Positions 1-8,572 of a stretch of 64,000 nt of DNA are shown here, one piece after another. Made by a program: the position numbers and the translations under genes. Source of the DNA: Gammaproteobacteria bacterium (lineage in GTDB: Bacteria > Pseudomonadota > Gammaproteobacteria > Steroidobacterales > GCA-2729495); assembly GCA_030746435.1 (NCBI GenBank), contig JASLMV010000004.1, forward strand, positions 62,001-126,000, given 5' to 3'. Each line of letters starts with the position of its first letter. Within the stretch, counting starts at the first letter, position 1. The notes beneath the pieces are model-generated. The model searched no databases. It saw only the letters and a list, made by a program, of their open reading frames with translations, and was not told where the DNA came from.

Positions 1-724
1 CCACGGTCGCCGGATCCATAAACAGGGCGCTGTAGATGGGTATCGCAACGAACCAGGAAATAACGCCGCCAACAAAAATCAGCACAGAAATATTAAGCCC
101 GACGATATAGCCGACGCTTAACAATGCCGGCGACAGGTTGGTCCCGACATAAAAAACGCTGCCACCACTAATTAGCCCGGTCTGGGCCGTCGCCGGCCAG
201 ATCCGCAAACCGGTTTCCGCAAACTTGATAACGCCGCCAACCAGTGCCGCGAGACCCAGGATGCGTAAACCGCGGCCCGGACTGTCGCCCACTTTGAGTA
301 CTTCTGCCGTGGCGGTTCCCTCGGGAAACGGGAGTTTCTGTTCGACGATAAGTGAGCGCCGGAGCGGAATCGTAAACAGTACGCCGAGCAGACCGCCGAG
401 CCCGGCAATTGCGCATACCCATGCGTAGTCGAATACCTCCCAGTAACCCAGCAGTATCAGGGCGGGCAGGGTAAAGATGGCTCCGGCAGCCACCGATTCG
501 CCCGCTGACGCAGCCGTCTGCACAATATTGTTTTCCAGGATGTTGCTGTCGCGGAACAGCCGTAAAACTCCCATCGAGATGACCGCTGCCGGGATCGAGG
601 CTGAAACCGTAATACCGGCGAATAAACCGAGGTATGCGTTCGCACCGGCCAGGATCATGGCCAGGATGATTCCAAGAATGATAGCTTTAGGCGTTAGTTG
701 CGGCGGTATTAACGGCGCTGACAT
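1..724 (-). CDS. OPT family oligopeptide/metal transporter, N-terminal part (cut by window edge)
   Basis: The reverse strand reads openly from an ATG at 724 to the window edge, about 241 residues of a strongly hydrophobic protein without a stop. The N-terminus, LTPKAIILGIILAMILAGAN, followed by AYLGLFAGITVSASIPAAV, is typical of the OPT family of proton-coupled inner-membrane importers of peptides or metal chelates. Several membrane segments and a short basic loop (PLRRSLIVEQKLPFPEGTA) fit the family; full-length members have over 550 residues, so more than half is missing. It starts only 5 bp after the tatC stop and probably shares the tat transcript. Family assignment is from recognised motifs; the substrate cannot be told. 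Confidence 0.85.
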   Translation of the reverse strand, partial: MSAPLIPPQLTPKAIILGIILAMILAGANAYLGLFAGITVSASIPAAVISMGVLRLFRDSNILENNIVQTAASAGESVAAGAIFTLPALILLGYWEVFDYAWVCAIAGLGGLLGVLFTIPLRRSLIVEQKLPFPEGTATAEVLKVGDSPGRGLRILGLAALVGGVIKFAETGLRIWPATAQTGLISGGSVFYVGTNLSPALLSVGYIVGLNISVLIFVGGVISWFVAIPIYSALFMDPATV

Positions 725-729
725 CAGCC

Positions 730-1569
730 TTAGTCTGCGCTTTCGGGTTCGGCCCCGGCCTTACTGTCGTTACCATCGTCACCGACATCTTTCTTGGCCA
801 CCATGATGCGCGCCATGATGATGCCGACCTCGTAAAGCAGGTATATGGGTACCGCCAGCAGCGTCTGAGATATGACATCGGGGGGCGTCAGCAACATTCC
901 CGCGATGAACGCGCCCAAGAATATGTAGGGTCTGATCGTGCCAAGTTTTTTGGTGTCGGTCAGACCTGACCAGACGAGCATGATAGTCGCAATAGGCACT
1001 TCAAATGCCAGTCCGAATGCAAAGAATATAACCAGGATAAAATCGAGGTAGTGGTTGATGTCCGTCATGACCGCCACGCCTTCCGGCGCAACCGCATTAA
1101 AAAATGCAAACATCAGCGGAAACACGACGGCATAGGCAAATAGGACGCCGCAATAAAACAGGAGGATGCTGGATACGACCAGCGGAACAGCGAAACGCTT
1201 TTCTTTTGTATACAGGCCGGGCGCAACGAATGCCCATACCTGGTAGATCACCACGGGCATCGCGACGAACACCGCTACCCAGAGCGTCATCTTGAAGGGG
1301 GTCAGGAATGGTGATGCCACCTGGGTTGCAATCATGGTGGCACCTTCCGGGAGCTGATCCAGCAACGGTTGTGCGACCAGTGTAAAAATATTTTCTGAAA
1401 ACGGGAACAGGCAAATAAAAATTGCAATTATCGCCAGCGTTGACCGGATCAAACGATCGCGCAGTTCGATCAGGTGCGAGATCAGGCTGGCTTCTTCCAG
1501 TTCCTCTTCTTTATCGTCGTTAGGGTCGATTTCGGAGGCGGGAGGGGTGTCTGTGTCTGGGTCGGTCAT
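730..1569 (-). CDS. tatC: Sec-independent protein translocase subunit TatC
   Basis: 279 residues with six membrane segments. TatC is the multispanning receptor of the twin-arginine translocase that binds RR signal peptides and exports folded proteins. Family signatures seen are SLISHLIELRDRLIRS before helix 1, the periplasmic VWAFVAPGLYTKEKR segment with the conserved Glu, and LLTPPDVISQ near the C-terminus. The first 25 residues form an acidic, Asp/Glu/Pro-rich extension longer than in many relatives, and the C-terminus is also acidic. Its ATG overlaps the tatB stop by 4 bp (ATGA), indicating translational coupling in a tatABC operon. A likely local client is the RR-signal lipoprotein encoded at 2837. 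Confidence 0.97.
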   Translation of the reverse strand: MTDPDTDTPPASEIDPNDDKEEELEEASLISHLIELRDRLIRSTLAIIAIFICLFPFSENIFTLVAQPLLDQLPEGATMIATQVASPFLTPFKMTLWVAVFVAMPVVIYQVWAFVAPGLYTKEKRFAVPLVVSSILLFYCGVLFAYAVVFPLMFAFFNAVAPEGVAVMTDINHYLDFILVIFFAFGLAFEVPIATIMLVWSGLTDTKKLGTIRPYIFLGAFIAGMLLTPPDVISQTLLAVPIYLLYEVGIIMARIMVAKKDVGDDGNDSKAGAEPESAD

Positions 1570-1880
1570 GGATCTTTATCCGAGTCCTCATCCGGGCCCT
1601 CATCCGGGTCCTCATCCGGGTCCTCACTTTCTGCGTGCTCGCCGATATCGGGCCTGTACTTGGAAAAATCCCTGTTCATTTCCTTGTTCAGGTCTGAATG
1701 CATTGTTTCGAGCGGCTCCAGTTCCTCACGAAACTGCTGCGTCAGATTACGCGCCATACTGCGCGCCTGCCCGGCCCAGCGGCCGAGTTGCGCAGCTACC
1801 CTTGGCATGCGTTCCGGTCCCAGCACCATCAGGCCGAGCCCGAACAGGATAGCCAGCTCCCAGAAGCCGATATCGAACAT
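1566..1880 (-). CDS. tatB: Sec-independent protein translocase subunit TatB
   Basis: 104 residues: an N-terminal membrane helix (MFDIGFWELAILFGLGLMVL), the GPERMPR hinge, and an amphipathic helix rich in Arg/Gln. TatB works with TatC as the signal-peptide receptor of the Tat translocase in the inner membrane. The last 18 residues are an acidic Asp-Pro-Asp-Glu repeat encoded by a 12-bp tandem repeat (1579-1626). The acidic tail is not part of the conserved core. It sits between tatA (6-bp gap) and tatC (4-bp overlap). Confidence 0.95.
   Translation of the reverse strand: MFDIGFWELAILFGLGLMVLGPERMPRVAAQLGRWAGQARSMARNLTQQFREELEPLETMHSDLNKEMNRDFSKYRPDIGEHAESEDPDEDPDEGPDEDSDKDP
1579..1626. repeat. 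12-bp tandem repeat, four units, inside tatB
   Basis: Four consecutive 12-bp units read TCCGAGTCCTCA, TCCGGGCCCTCA, TCCGGGTCCTCA and TCCGGGTCCTCA on the plus strand. The repeat is in frame and encodes the D-P-D-E acidic tail of TatB, so a gain or loss of units would change tail length without a frameshift. Confidence 0.9.
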
Positions 1881-1886
1881 ATGCGC

Positions 1887-2147
1887 TTAGGAATTGCGTG
1901 TGGTGTCGCTGTCAGGCTCAGACACGCTTTCAGATGTATCGGCGCTGGACTCGGAGAATTCCGCATCGGGCTTGTCGAGCTGCCCGGTATCTTCTTCTTT
2001 CTCCGCATCACCCATGGCCTTGCGAAAGCCCTTTAGCGCCCCACCCAGATCGGACCCGATACTGCCCAGCCGTTTCGTTCCAAAGATCAAAACCACTATC
2101 AGCAGAACGATCAGCAACTGCCAGAGGCTAATACCGCCTAATCCCAT
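1887..2147 (-). CDS. tatA: Sec-independent protein translocase subunit TatA
   Basis: 86 residues: one N-terminal membrane helix ([20 protein letters not shown]), the conserved [14 protein letters not shown] hinge and a charged amphipathic helix, then a Ser/Asp/Glu-rich tail. TatA oligomerises into the protein-conducting element of the Tat system. It is the first gene of the tatABC operon. A GGAG ribosome-binding sequence lies about 9 nt before the ATG, which supports this start. About 136 bp separate it from dtd; I saw no clear promoter hexamers there. Confidence 0.96.
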   Translation of the reverse strand: MGLGGISLWQLLIVLLIVVLIFGTKRLGSIGSDLGGALKGFRKAMGDAEKEEDTGQLDKPDAEFSESSADTSESVSEPDSDTTRNS

Positions 2148-2283
2148 AACTTGACTCCAAACGGGTCGTGCCCGCGAGATGAAAAATTTTATCCGTAACC
2201 GTTAATGATAAAGCAAAAAAGTGGGTGTGCAGCCGTTAGCAGGACATAAGCGCACGGTGGATAGTGTGCAAACCGCTGCCAGC

Positions 2284-2721
2284 TTACACCTGCAGCCAGA
2301 AGGTGACCGGCCCGTCATTACAAAGATTCACCTCCATATGCGCACCGAAACGACCCGTAGCGGGGCTTTGACCCCGTTGCCGCATGGCCGCGACCAGCGC
2401 CTCGAACAGCCTCTGGCCGGTTTCAGGATCGGCGGCCCGGCTGAACCCCGGCCTGTTCCCCTGGCGCGTGTCTGCCGCGAGAGTGAACTGGGGCACGAGC
2501 AGGATTTCGCCGTTTACCTGGCCGAGGTCGAGGTTCATGCGTCCCTCCGGGTCCGCGAACACACGGTAATTCAGCAGCCGTTCGGCCAGCCGCTCCGCGT
2601 GCGCAGGCGTGTCATCCTGCTCTACACCGACCAGTACCAGCAATCCTTCGCCAATAGAGGCCAGCTGTTCACCTGCGACAGTGACCGTCGCGGAAGTGAC
2701 CCTTTGCAGTAAACCGATCAT
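2284..2721 (-). CDS. dtd: D-aminoacyl-tRNA deacylase
   Basis: 145 residues, exactly the usual Dtd length when started at the ATG at 2721 (MIGLLQRVTSATVTV); the open frame continues upstream but the extra residues match nothing in the family. Dtd hydrolyses D-amino acids mischarged on tRNA. The C-terminal NDGPVTF motif that helps form the chiral pocket is present. The other hallmark, normally SQFTL, reads PQFTL here (codon CCC checked on the reverse strand). It is transcribed away from the TRAP binding-protein gene, with 115 bp between the two starts. Confidence 0.95.
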   Translation of the reverse strand: MIGLLQRVTSATVTVAGEQLASIGEGLLVLVGVEQDDTPAHAERLAERLLNYRVFADPEGRMNLDLGQVNGEILLVPQFTLAADTRQGNRPGFSRAADPETGQRLFEALVAAMRQRGQSPATGRFGAHMEVNLCNDGPVTFWLQV

Positions 2722-2836
2722 TGCCCGAGTCTCGCCCAAGGATCGCGCCACGACAAGCAGCCAGTCTGCATCCCGGCGTTGGAAAGCGTCTGGCACCGGT
2801 CTACACTTGCGCGATATTGCTGGTGGAGTATTGCCT

Positions 2837-3922
2837 ATGAAACGTCGTGAGATTCTTGCCGGTGTTGGCGCGGCCGCGCTTACCGGGTGCGCACAGGAGC
2901 AGGCGAATACATCGATTGCGCCCGCTGCCGAGGTCTTCGAGTGGAAAATGGTCACCACTTGGCCGCCCAACTTTCCGGGCATGGGCACGGGCGTCAACCG
3001 AATGGTGAAGCAAATCGAGCAGGCTTCGGGCGGCCGGCTGAAAATTCATGTGTACGCGGCAAGCGAACTCGTCCCCGCAATGGAAGTATTCGACACCGTT
3101 TCGCGTGGAGCGGTCGAGATGGGCCACGGTGCATCGTATTACTGGAAGGGCAAAACCGAGGCAACGCAGTTTTTTACCGCCATTCCGTTTGGCATGAATA
3201 TCCTGGAAATGAACGGTTGGTTGTATTTTGGCGGCGGGCTCGAGCTTTACCGGGAGCTTTATGCCGACTTCAACCTGATTCCGTTCCCTGCCGGCAATAC
3301 CGGTGTGCAGATGGGCGGCTGGTTCAACCGGGAAATCAACAGCGTTGCCGACCTCAAAGGACTGAAAATGCGCATTCCCGGGCTGGGCGGCGCGGTTCTG
3401 GAACGTGCCGGCGGCACGCCGGTGATTTTACCCGGCGGGGAAATATTTACGTCACTGCAGACAGGCGTAATCGATGCCACCGAATGGGTCGGGCCCTACA
3501 ACGACATGATCCTGGGCCTGCATGAAGTTGCCCGCTACTACTACTATCCGGGTTGGCAGGAACCTGGCCCGACGCTCGAATGTATCGTTAACAAGGATGC
3601 GTGGGCCAAGTTGCCAGACGACCTCAGAGCTATAATCGAGATCGCATCGGCAGCACTTAACGATCAGATGACTGCCGAGTTTTCGGCGCGGAATGCGGAG
3701 TCACTGGCTGAACTGGAAAATGATCCGAGCGTGGAGATTCGTGAATTTCCGCCCGAAGTAATCGAACAGATGCGCGTATGGAATGACGAGATTATCGATG
3801 AACTGGTAGCCCGCGATCCAAAAGCTGCAAAGATCTATGCATCTTTTTCCAAATATAAAAAGAAAGCGGAACGCTGGTCGGCGATTTCCGAGCAGGCTTT
3901 TCTGAATACCCGGTCACTTTAG
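2837..3922 (+). CDS. TRAP transporter substrate-binding lipoprotein, DctP/TakP-like, with Tat signal
   Basis: 361 residues from the ATG at 2837; upstream in-frame codons overlap the dtd 5' end and are not part of the family. The N-terminus has a twin-arginine (KRREIL), a hydrophobic stretch and a lipobox LTGC with Cys18, so export as a folded Tat lipoprotein is predicted. The mature part is a DctP-family periplasmic binding protein (VTTWPPNFPG, GNTGVQMGGWF, LKMRIPGLGG, IDATEWVGPYNDM), closest in style to members binding alpha-keto or other organic acids. Only 9 bp separate it from the next gene, an ABC binding protein, so it appears to be the first gene of the peptide-transporter operon rather than of the TRAP permease operon at 10.3-12.2 kb. 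Confidence 0.9.
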   Translation: MKRREILAGVGAAALTGCAQEQANTSIAPAAEVFEWKMVTTWPPNFPGMGTGVNRMVKQIEQASGGRLKIHVYAASELVPAMEVFDTVSRGAVEMGHGASYYWKGKTEATQFFTAIPFGMNILEMNGWLYFGGGLELYRELYADFNLIPFPAGNTGVQMGGWFNREINSVADLKGLKMRIPGLGGAVLERAGGTPVILPGGEIFTSLQTGVIDATEWVGPYNDMILGLHEVARYYYYPGWQEPGPTLECIVNKDAWAKLPDDLRAIIEIASAALNDQMTAEFSARNAESLAELENDPSVEIREFPPEVIEQMRVWNDEIIDELVARDPKAAKIYASFSKYKKKAERWSAISEQAFLNTRSL

Positions 3923-3931
3923 TATCAGAGC

Positions 3932-5752
3932 ATGCTTACTTTGCGGCATCGGCTCGCTGTTATCCCACTTCTGGTAATTCTGGGTGCCTGCAGTTCAGGC
4001 GAACCCGATTTGTCTGCAAATGGGGATCACAAAGTATTTCGTTATTCAATGGACTCGGCGCCCACGAGCCTGGATCCGGTACGTGCGTCGACACTTTATG
4101 CGAACCAGCTCGTCGTTAACCTTTATGACACTTTGTATGCCTACAAGTACCTGCAGAGGCCTTACAAACTGAGGCCAAATCTTGCGGCCGCGATGCCGAA
4201 GATTTCGCCGGATGGCCTGACGTACTCCATCCCTGTAAAAAAAGGAGTCTATTTTGCTGACGATCCGGCGTTTCCGGGCGGCAAGGGTCGTGAGCTGACC
4301 GCCGGGGATTTCGTCTACTCGCTGAAAAGGCACTTCGATCCGTCGACCCGCCCTGGCGGGGCCTGGCTCTGGCAGGGGCGCATCGTGGGCCTCGATGAAT
4401 GGAAGCAGGCCGGTTCCGACTATTCACAAGAGGTTCCCGGGTTGCGGGCTATAGACAGCCACCTCGTGCAGCTAACACTACAGCGCCCCTACCCCCAACT
4501 TGTAGACACTTTGGCGTTGGGTTTTAGTGGCGTCGTGCCGAGGGAAGCGGTCGAGTACTACGGTCGGGAGTTCTCGATCAACCCGGTCGGGTCCGGCCCC
4601 TTCCGGCTTGTTTCCTATGATTCTTCACGCGCCGTGCTGGTACCGCAGGAAAACTACCGCAGGGAACCGGTGGATCTCGAATACGAGGGCTACGATCCGG
4701 TGACCCAGTCCAGGTACGGCGTCGCTCTGATCGACGGCCGGATCCCGCCGTTTGTCGACCGGCTGGAAGTCAATTTCATCAAGGAGGGTTCCGCACGCTG
4801 GAGCTCATTCACCAAGTCGAACGAAATTCAGTACGCCGGGCTGCCGAACGAACAGGTGGAGCGTGTGCTGGCCTCGATCGATCCCGTCACACTCAAGCCC
4901 GAGTATGCAGAGAAATACCATATGAAAACGGCGCTCGAAGCCGGTTTTGTATACAGCACCTTCAATATGGATTTCCCGGAGTTCGGCTACAACGACAATC
5001 CGGAGCGAGCGCGGCGGAACCATGCCCTGCGGTGCGCAATGATCCGGGGTTTCGACTGGGAATCACGCAACGAGAGCTGGTACTCGGGTATAGGCGAGGT
5101 GTTCCCCGGCATCATTCCCCCGGTCGTACCCGAGTTCGACCCGGGTTTGGCACGCGACAGCGTTACATACGACCCTGAAGGTGCGCGGGCTTTATTGGCT
5201 GAGCATGGCTGGAATGCTGAATCCCTGCCGGTACTGACTTACGGCACGACGCCCGGGCCGACCTCCCGGCTGTTCTTCGAGCAGTTTCGTGCCTGGATGA
5301 TGCGTATCGGCTATCCCAAGGACAAGATCATCCTGAAGACTTACGCAACTTTTGGCGACATCGTAAAGGCCTGGCGTAACAGTGAGCTGCCATTCATATC
5401 CAAAGGCTGGGGCCTGGACTATCCTGACGCAGAAAATACCCTGCAGTTATTTTACGGACCGAACGCATCACCCGGATCAAACGACGGCAATTACCGTAAC
5501 CCGGAATACGATGAGCTGTACCGACGGGCCGGTGTGATGCTGCCTTCGCCCGAGCGTACGGAATTGTATCGCCGCATGAACCAGATGATGATTGATGACT
5601 GCGTTGCAATCACGGGTTTGTCGCGGGTCGGTATAACTCTGTGGCACAGGAATGTGATCGCGTTGCCGGACAGGAATTTCGTGGGTGGCCGGTTTATGTA
5701 TTACGTGGATGTGCTGGAACCCGGCGCGCCGGAACTCGAAGCTCTGCGCTGA
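3932..5752 (+). CDS. Peptide ABC transporter substrate-binding lipoprotein (SBP family 5)
   Basis: 606 residues. A lipoprotein signal ends in LGAC (Cys20), which would tether it to a membrane. The mature protein has family 5 binding-protein signatures, such as the SLDPVRASTLYANQLVVNLY segment near the N-terminus and INPVGSGPFRLVSY in the middle. It captures oligopeptides, or a related solute, for the permeases encoded next. Its TGA overlaps the following ATG by one base (TGATG). Length is at the upper end for OppA-type proteins. The ligand cannot be deduced from sequence alone. Confidence 0.93.
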   Translation: MLTLRHRLAVIPLLVILGACSSGEPDLSANGDHKVFRYSMDSAPTSLDPVRASTLYANQLVVNLYDTLYAYKYLQRPYKLRPNLAAAMPKISPDGLTYSIPVKKGVYFADDPAFPGGKGRELTAGDFVYSLKRHFDPSTRPGGAWLWQGRIVGLDEWKQAGSDYSQEVPGLRAIDSHLVQLTLQRPYPQLVDTLALGFSGVVPREAVEYYGREFSINPVGSGPFRLVSYDSSRAVLVPQENYRREPVDLEYEGYDPVTQSRYGVALIDGRIPPFVDRLEVNFIKEGSARWSSFTKSNEIQYAGLPNEQVERVLASIDPVTLKPEYAEKYHMKTALEAGFVYSTFNMDFPEFGYNDNPERARRNHALRCAMIRGFDWESRNESWYSGIGEVFPGIIPPVVPEFDPGLARDSVTYDPEGARALLAEHGWNAESLPVLTYGTTPGPTSRLFFEQFRAWMMRIGYPKDKIILKTYATFGDIVKAWRNSELPFISKGWGLDYPDAENTLQLFYGPNASPGSNDGNYRNPEYDELYRRAGVMLPSPERTELYRRMNQMMIDDCVAITGLSRVGITLWHRNVIALPDRNFVGGRFMYYVDVLEPGAPELEALR

Positions 5753-6705
5753 TGGAAGTGCTCCAGTACATCGTGAGGAAACTTATTGCCGGTATTCCGC
5801 TGGTGCTGGGCGTTACGCTGATCAGTTTTGTGCTGATCGTTTACTTCGGTCCCGACAAAACCTATGAATTACTCGGCAAAAATCCGACGGCAGAAGAAAT
5901 CGCGGAGATACGCAGCCAGTTGGGTTATGACCAGCCCTTCACTACCCGCTACCTGGACTACCTGCGTGAAGTCATAAGGCTGGAGTTCGGTAATTCGGAG
6001 TCAACCGACGAAAAAGTCAGCAGCATACTGGCACGCACCATCCCGACCTCACTCGCACTCGCAATCCCCGGTTTCATCCTGGGCAACCTGCTCGGCGTAA
6101 TGCTGGCGCTCGTAGCGGCTTACTTTCGGGGTTACTGGATCGACAAGTTCATCATGGGATTTGCCGCTGTTGGTATGTCAATCAGTTTCCTGATCGCCAT
6201 TATCGGCTTCCAGATATTGTTGTCTTCGAGCGACGGCCTCGACCTGTTGCCGGTGCGTGGCTGGGATACAAGTACGCCGCTCCAGTACATCCGTTACGTT
6301 ACTGTACCCACACTGGCGACGGTATTCGTGGCACTGGGTTACAACACCCGTTTCTACCGGGCCGTCATTGTTGAGGAAATGACCCGTGACCATGTGCGCA
6401 CGGCGAGGGCTTTCGGCGTTCCGCCTGCACAGTTATTTTACCGGAACATACTTAAGAACAGCATGATTCCGATCGTTACCCGGATCATGTTTTCGATTCC
6501 GGTGATCGTTATCAGCGGCAGCCTGCTGCTTGAAAGCTACTTCGGTATACCGGGCGTCGGCAAAGTAACCTACGATGCGATCGTGACCGGCGACCAACCG
6601 ATCCTTAAGGCCGTCGTCGTGCTGACCGCCGTTTTGTTTGTGGTAGCACAGTTGCTTGCTGATATCTGCTACCGCATCGTCGACCCGCGGGTTTCGCTCA
6701 AATGA
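5752..6705 (+). CDS. Peptide ABC transporter permease, OppB/DppB type
   Basis: 317 residues starting at the ATG at 5752, which overlaps the preceding stop; an upstream in-frame start would intrude on the binding-protein gene. Membrane segments begin at about residue 10, and LGYDQPF in the first periplasmic region is typical of OppB. The EAA loop that contacts the ATPase appears as DHVRTARAFGVPPAQLFYRN. It forms the transmembrane channel with the next gene product. It overlaps that gene by 4 bp (ATGA), so stoichiometric translation is likely. Confidence 0.94.
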   Translation: MEVLQYIVRKLIAGIPLVLGVTLISFVLIVYFGPDKTYELLGKNPTAEEIAEIRSQLGYDQPFTTRYLDYLREVIRLEFGNSESTDEKVSSILARTIPTSLALAIPGFILGNLLGVMLALVAAYFRGYWIDKFIMGFAAVGMSISFLIAIIGFQILLSSSDGLDLLPVRGWDTSTPLQYIRYVTVPTLATVFVALGYNTRFYRAVIVEEMTRDHVRTARAFGVPPAQLFYRNILKNSMIPIVTRIMFSIPVIVISGSLLLESYFGIPGVGKVTYDAIVTGDQPILKAVVVLTAVLFVVAQLLADICYRIVDPRVSLK

Positions 6706-7580
6706 GTGCGCGGGCAGACACCGTGGGGGCACATGGCGACTCGCTCTGGTCCAAGGCATTCCGTAAATTCCGGCATGACAGGGTAGGCATGTGGTCGCTG
6801 GCCGTAGTATTGGCTTACGCGATCGTGGCCCTGGGCGTGGTGCTGGGCGTGTGGGCCACAGACTGGGCCGAGGTCAGCGGGCCCAAGTGGTCGCCCGCGT
6901 CGGTGGAGTACTGGTTCGGCACCAACATCATCGGGCAGGATATTTTTGCGCGTTCGCTTTACAGCACCCGTACTGCGTTCGAGGTTGGTTTACTGGTTGC
7001 GTTGGGCGCAACCGCGCTGGGTGCATTGCTTGGTGCGATTGCCGGATTTTTCAGCGGCACCTGGATAGACGAACTCATTATCTGGGTGATGGGCGTACTC
7101 GATTCCGTGCCCTTCATTCTGCTGGTTGCCGCAATTGCCTATACGCTCCAGGGTAGCCCGTGGGCCATGCACATCGCGATGATATCGACCTTCTGGATCG
7201 GCACGGCCCGGCTTATACGTGGCGAGGTGATCAAGCTGAAAAGCCTCGAGTATGTCGAAGCGGCGCAAGCAATCGGCGTTAACCGGCTCATGATTATTTT
7301 TCGCCACATCCTGCCTAATACATTCCATATCCTGCTTGTGCAGGCAACCTTAAGCTTTGTTGCCGCCATAAAGTCGGAAGTCATACTGAGTTTCCTCGGG
7401 CTTGGCGTCAAAGACGGGATGAGTTGGGGATTGATGATTTCCGAAAGCACCTTCGAGGTACTGGCAGGGTTTTTTAATAATTTTCTTGCAGCATCGGTTT
7501 TGATGTTCGGACTGGTTATGGCCTTCAACATGTTTTCAGACGCGCTGCAGGATGCACTCGATCCAAGGACCGTTAAATAG
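6702..7580 (+). CDS. Peptide ABC transporter permease, OppC/DppC type
   Basis: 292 residues with an N-terminal cytoplasmic stretch (WSKAFRKFRHDRVGMWSL) characteristic of OppC, then six predicted membrane segments. The conserved FGTNIIGQDIFARSLYSTRT segment and the EAA loop EYVEAAQAIGVNRLMIIFRH are both clear. It pairs with the preceding OppB-like permease. It ends 2 bp before the first ATPase gene. All evidence is direct motif recognition. Confidence 0.94.
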   Translation: MSARADTVGAHGDSLWSKAFRKFRHDRVGMWSLAVVLAYAIVALGVVLGVWATDWAEVSGPKWSPASVEYWFGTNIIGQDIFARSLYSTRTAFEVGLLVALGATALGALLGAIAGFFSGTWIDELIIWVMGVLDSVPFILLVAAIAYTLQGSPWAMHIAMISTFWIGTARLIRGEVIKLKSLEYVEAAQAIGVNRLMIIFRHILPNTFHILLVQATLSFVAAIKSEVILSFLGLGVKDGMSWGLMISESTFEVLAGFFNNFLAASVLMFGLVMAFNMFSDALQDALDPRTVK

Positions 7581-7582
7581 TC

Positions 7583-8572
7583 ATGGCCGCCGGGACAAAT
7601 AAACCGTTACTCAGTGTCCGCGACCTGGTGGTTGAATTCGAGACTGACCAGGGCGTGTTGCGGGCGGTGGATGGGGTCAGTTTCGATATACATGCGGGTG
7701 AAACGCTTGGGCTGGTTGGCGAGTCCGGTTGCGGCAAGACGGTAACCGGTTTATCGATACTCGGCCTGGTGCCATCGCCGCCGGGCCGTATCGTGTCGGG
7801 CCGTATCCTGCTTGAAGGCAGTGACCTGGCTGGCATGGATGAGGTCGGTCTGCGGAAGATTCGGGGCAGCAAAGTTTCGATGATCTTCCAGGAGCCGATG
7901 ACCGCGCTAAATCCGGTATTCCGCATCGGCAACCAGATGCGTGATGTTTTGCAGCGCCACCAGGGGCTGACCCGCCTGCAGGCACATTCGGCTGCAATCG
8001 AGATACTTGCCAAAGTCGGGATCCCGGAACCGGCAGTGAGGGTCGAGGACTATCCTCACCAGCTTTCGGGTGGTATGCGGCAGCGGGTCATGATCGCGAT
8101 GGCACTGTCATGCGGGCCTAAACTGCTGGTGGCCGATGAGCCTACCACCGCACTGGATGTCACGACCCAGGCGCAGGTGCTGGAGCAGATAGTCCGCCTG
8201 CAACAGGAGTTTGGAATGGCCATGCTCCTTGTGACGCACGACCTCGGTGTCGTGGCTGAAACCTGTCGGCATGCTGTAGTGATGTATTGCGGTCGTATCG
8301 TCGAAAGCAGTTCTATCGACGAATTGTTTGCCCGCCCGCGTCATCCTTACACGACCGGTTTGCTGGCATCGATACCGCGGGCGACTGAAGAACGCGGGGA
8401 TGAATTGCCGGTTATTCCCGGAATGGTGCCCGACCTTTTGCACCTGCCACGGGGATGTGCTTTTGCGGATCGATGCCCGAAGGCACACGAGCGGTGCCGT
8501 CAGTCTGTGCCGCACCTTGATTTGCTGCAATCAACCCGGACATCGGTTGCATGTTATGAACCCAACGCCTGA
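7583..8572 (+). CDS. Peptide ABC transporter ATP-binding protein, OppD/DppD type
   Basis: 329 residues. Walker A is GESGCGKT at about 46-53, followed by a Q-loop ([12 protein letters not shown]), the signature LSGGMRQR, Walker B LLVADEPT and a switch His in LLVTHDLGV. The C-terminal oligopeptide/dipeptide extension with a Cys-rich segment ([15 protein letters not shown]) is the mark of the Opp/Dpp subfamily. Two such ATPases, one per permease, power import. Its end overlaps the start of the next ATPase gene by 17 bp. Confidence 0.95.
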   Translation: MAAGTNKPLLSVRDLVVEFETDQGVLRAVDGVSFDIHAGETLGLVGESGCGKTVTGLSILGLVPSPPGRIVSGRILLEGSDLAGMDEVGLRKIRGSKVSMIFQEPMTALNPVFRIGNQMRDVLQRHQGLTRLQAHSAAIEILAKVGIPEPAVRVEDYPHQLSGGMRQRVMIAMALSCGPKLLVADEPTTALDVTTQAQVLEQIVRLQQEFGMAMLLVTHDLGVVAETCRHAVVMYCGRIVESSSIDELFARPRHPYTTGLLASIPRATEERGDELPVIPGMVPDLLHLPRGCAFADRCPKAHERCRQSVPHLDLLQSTRTSVACYEPNA

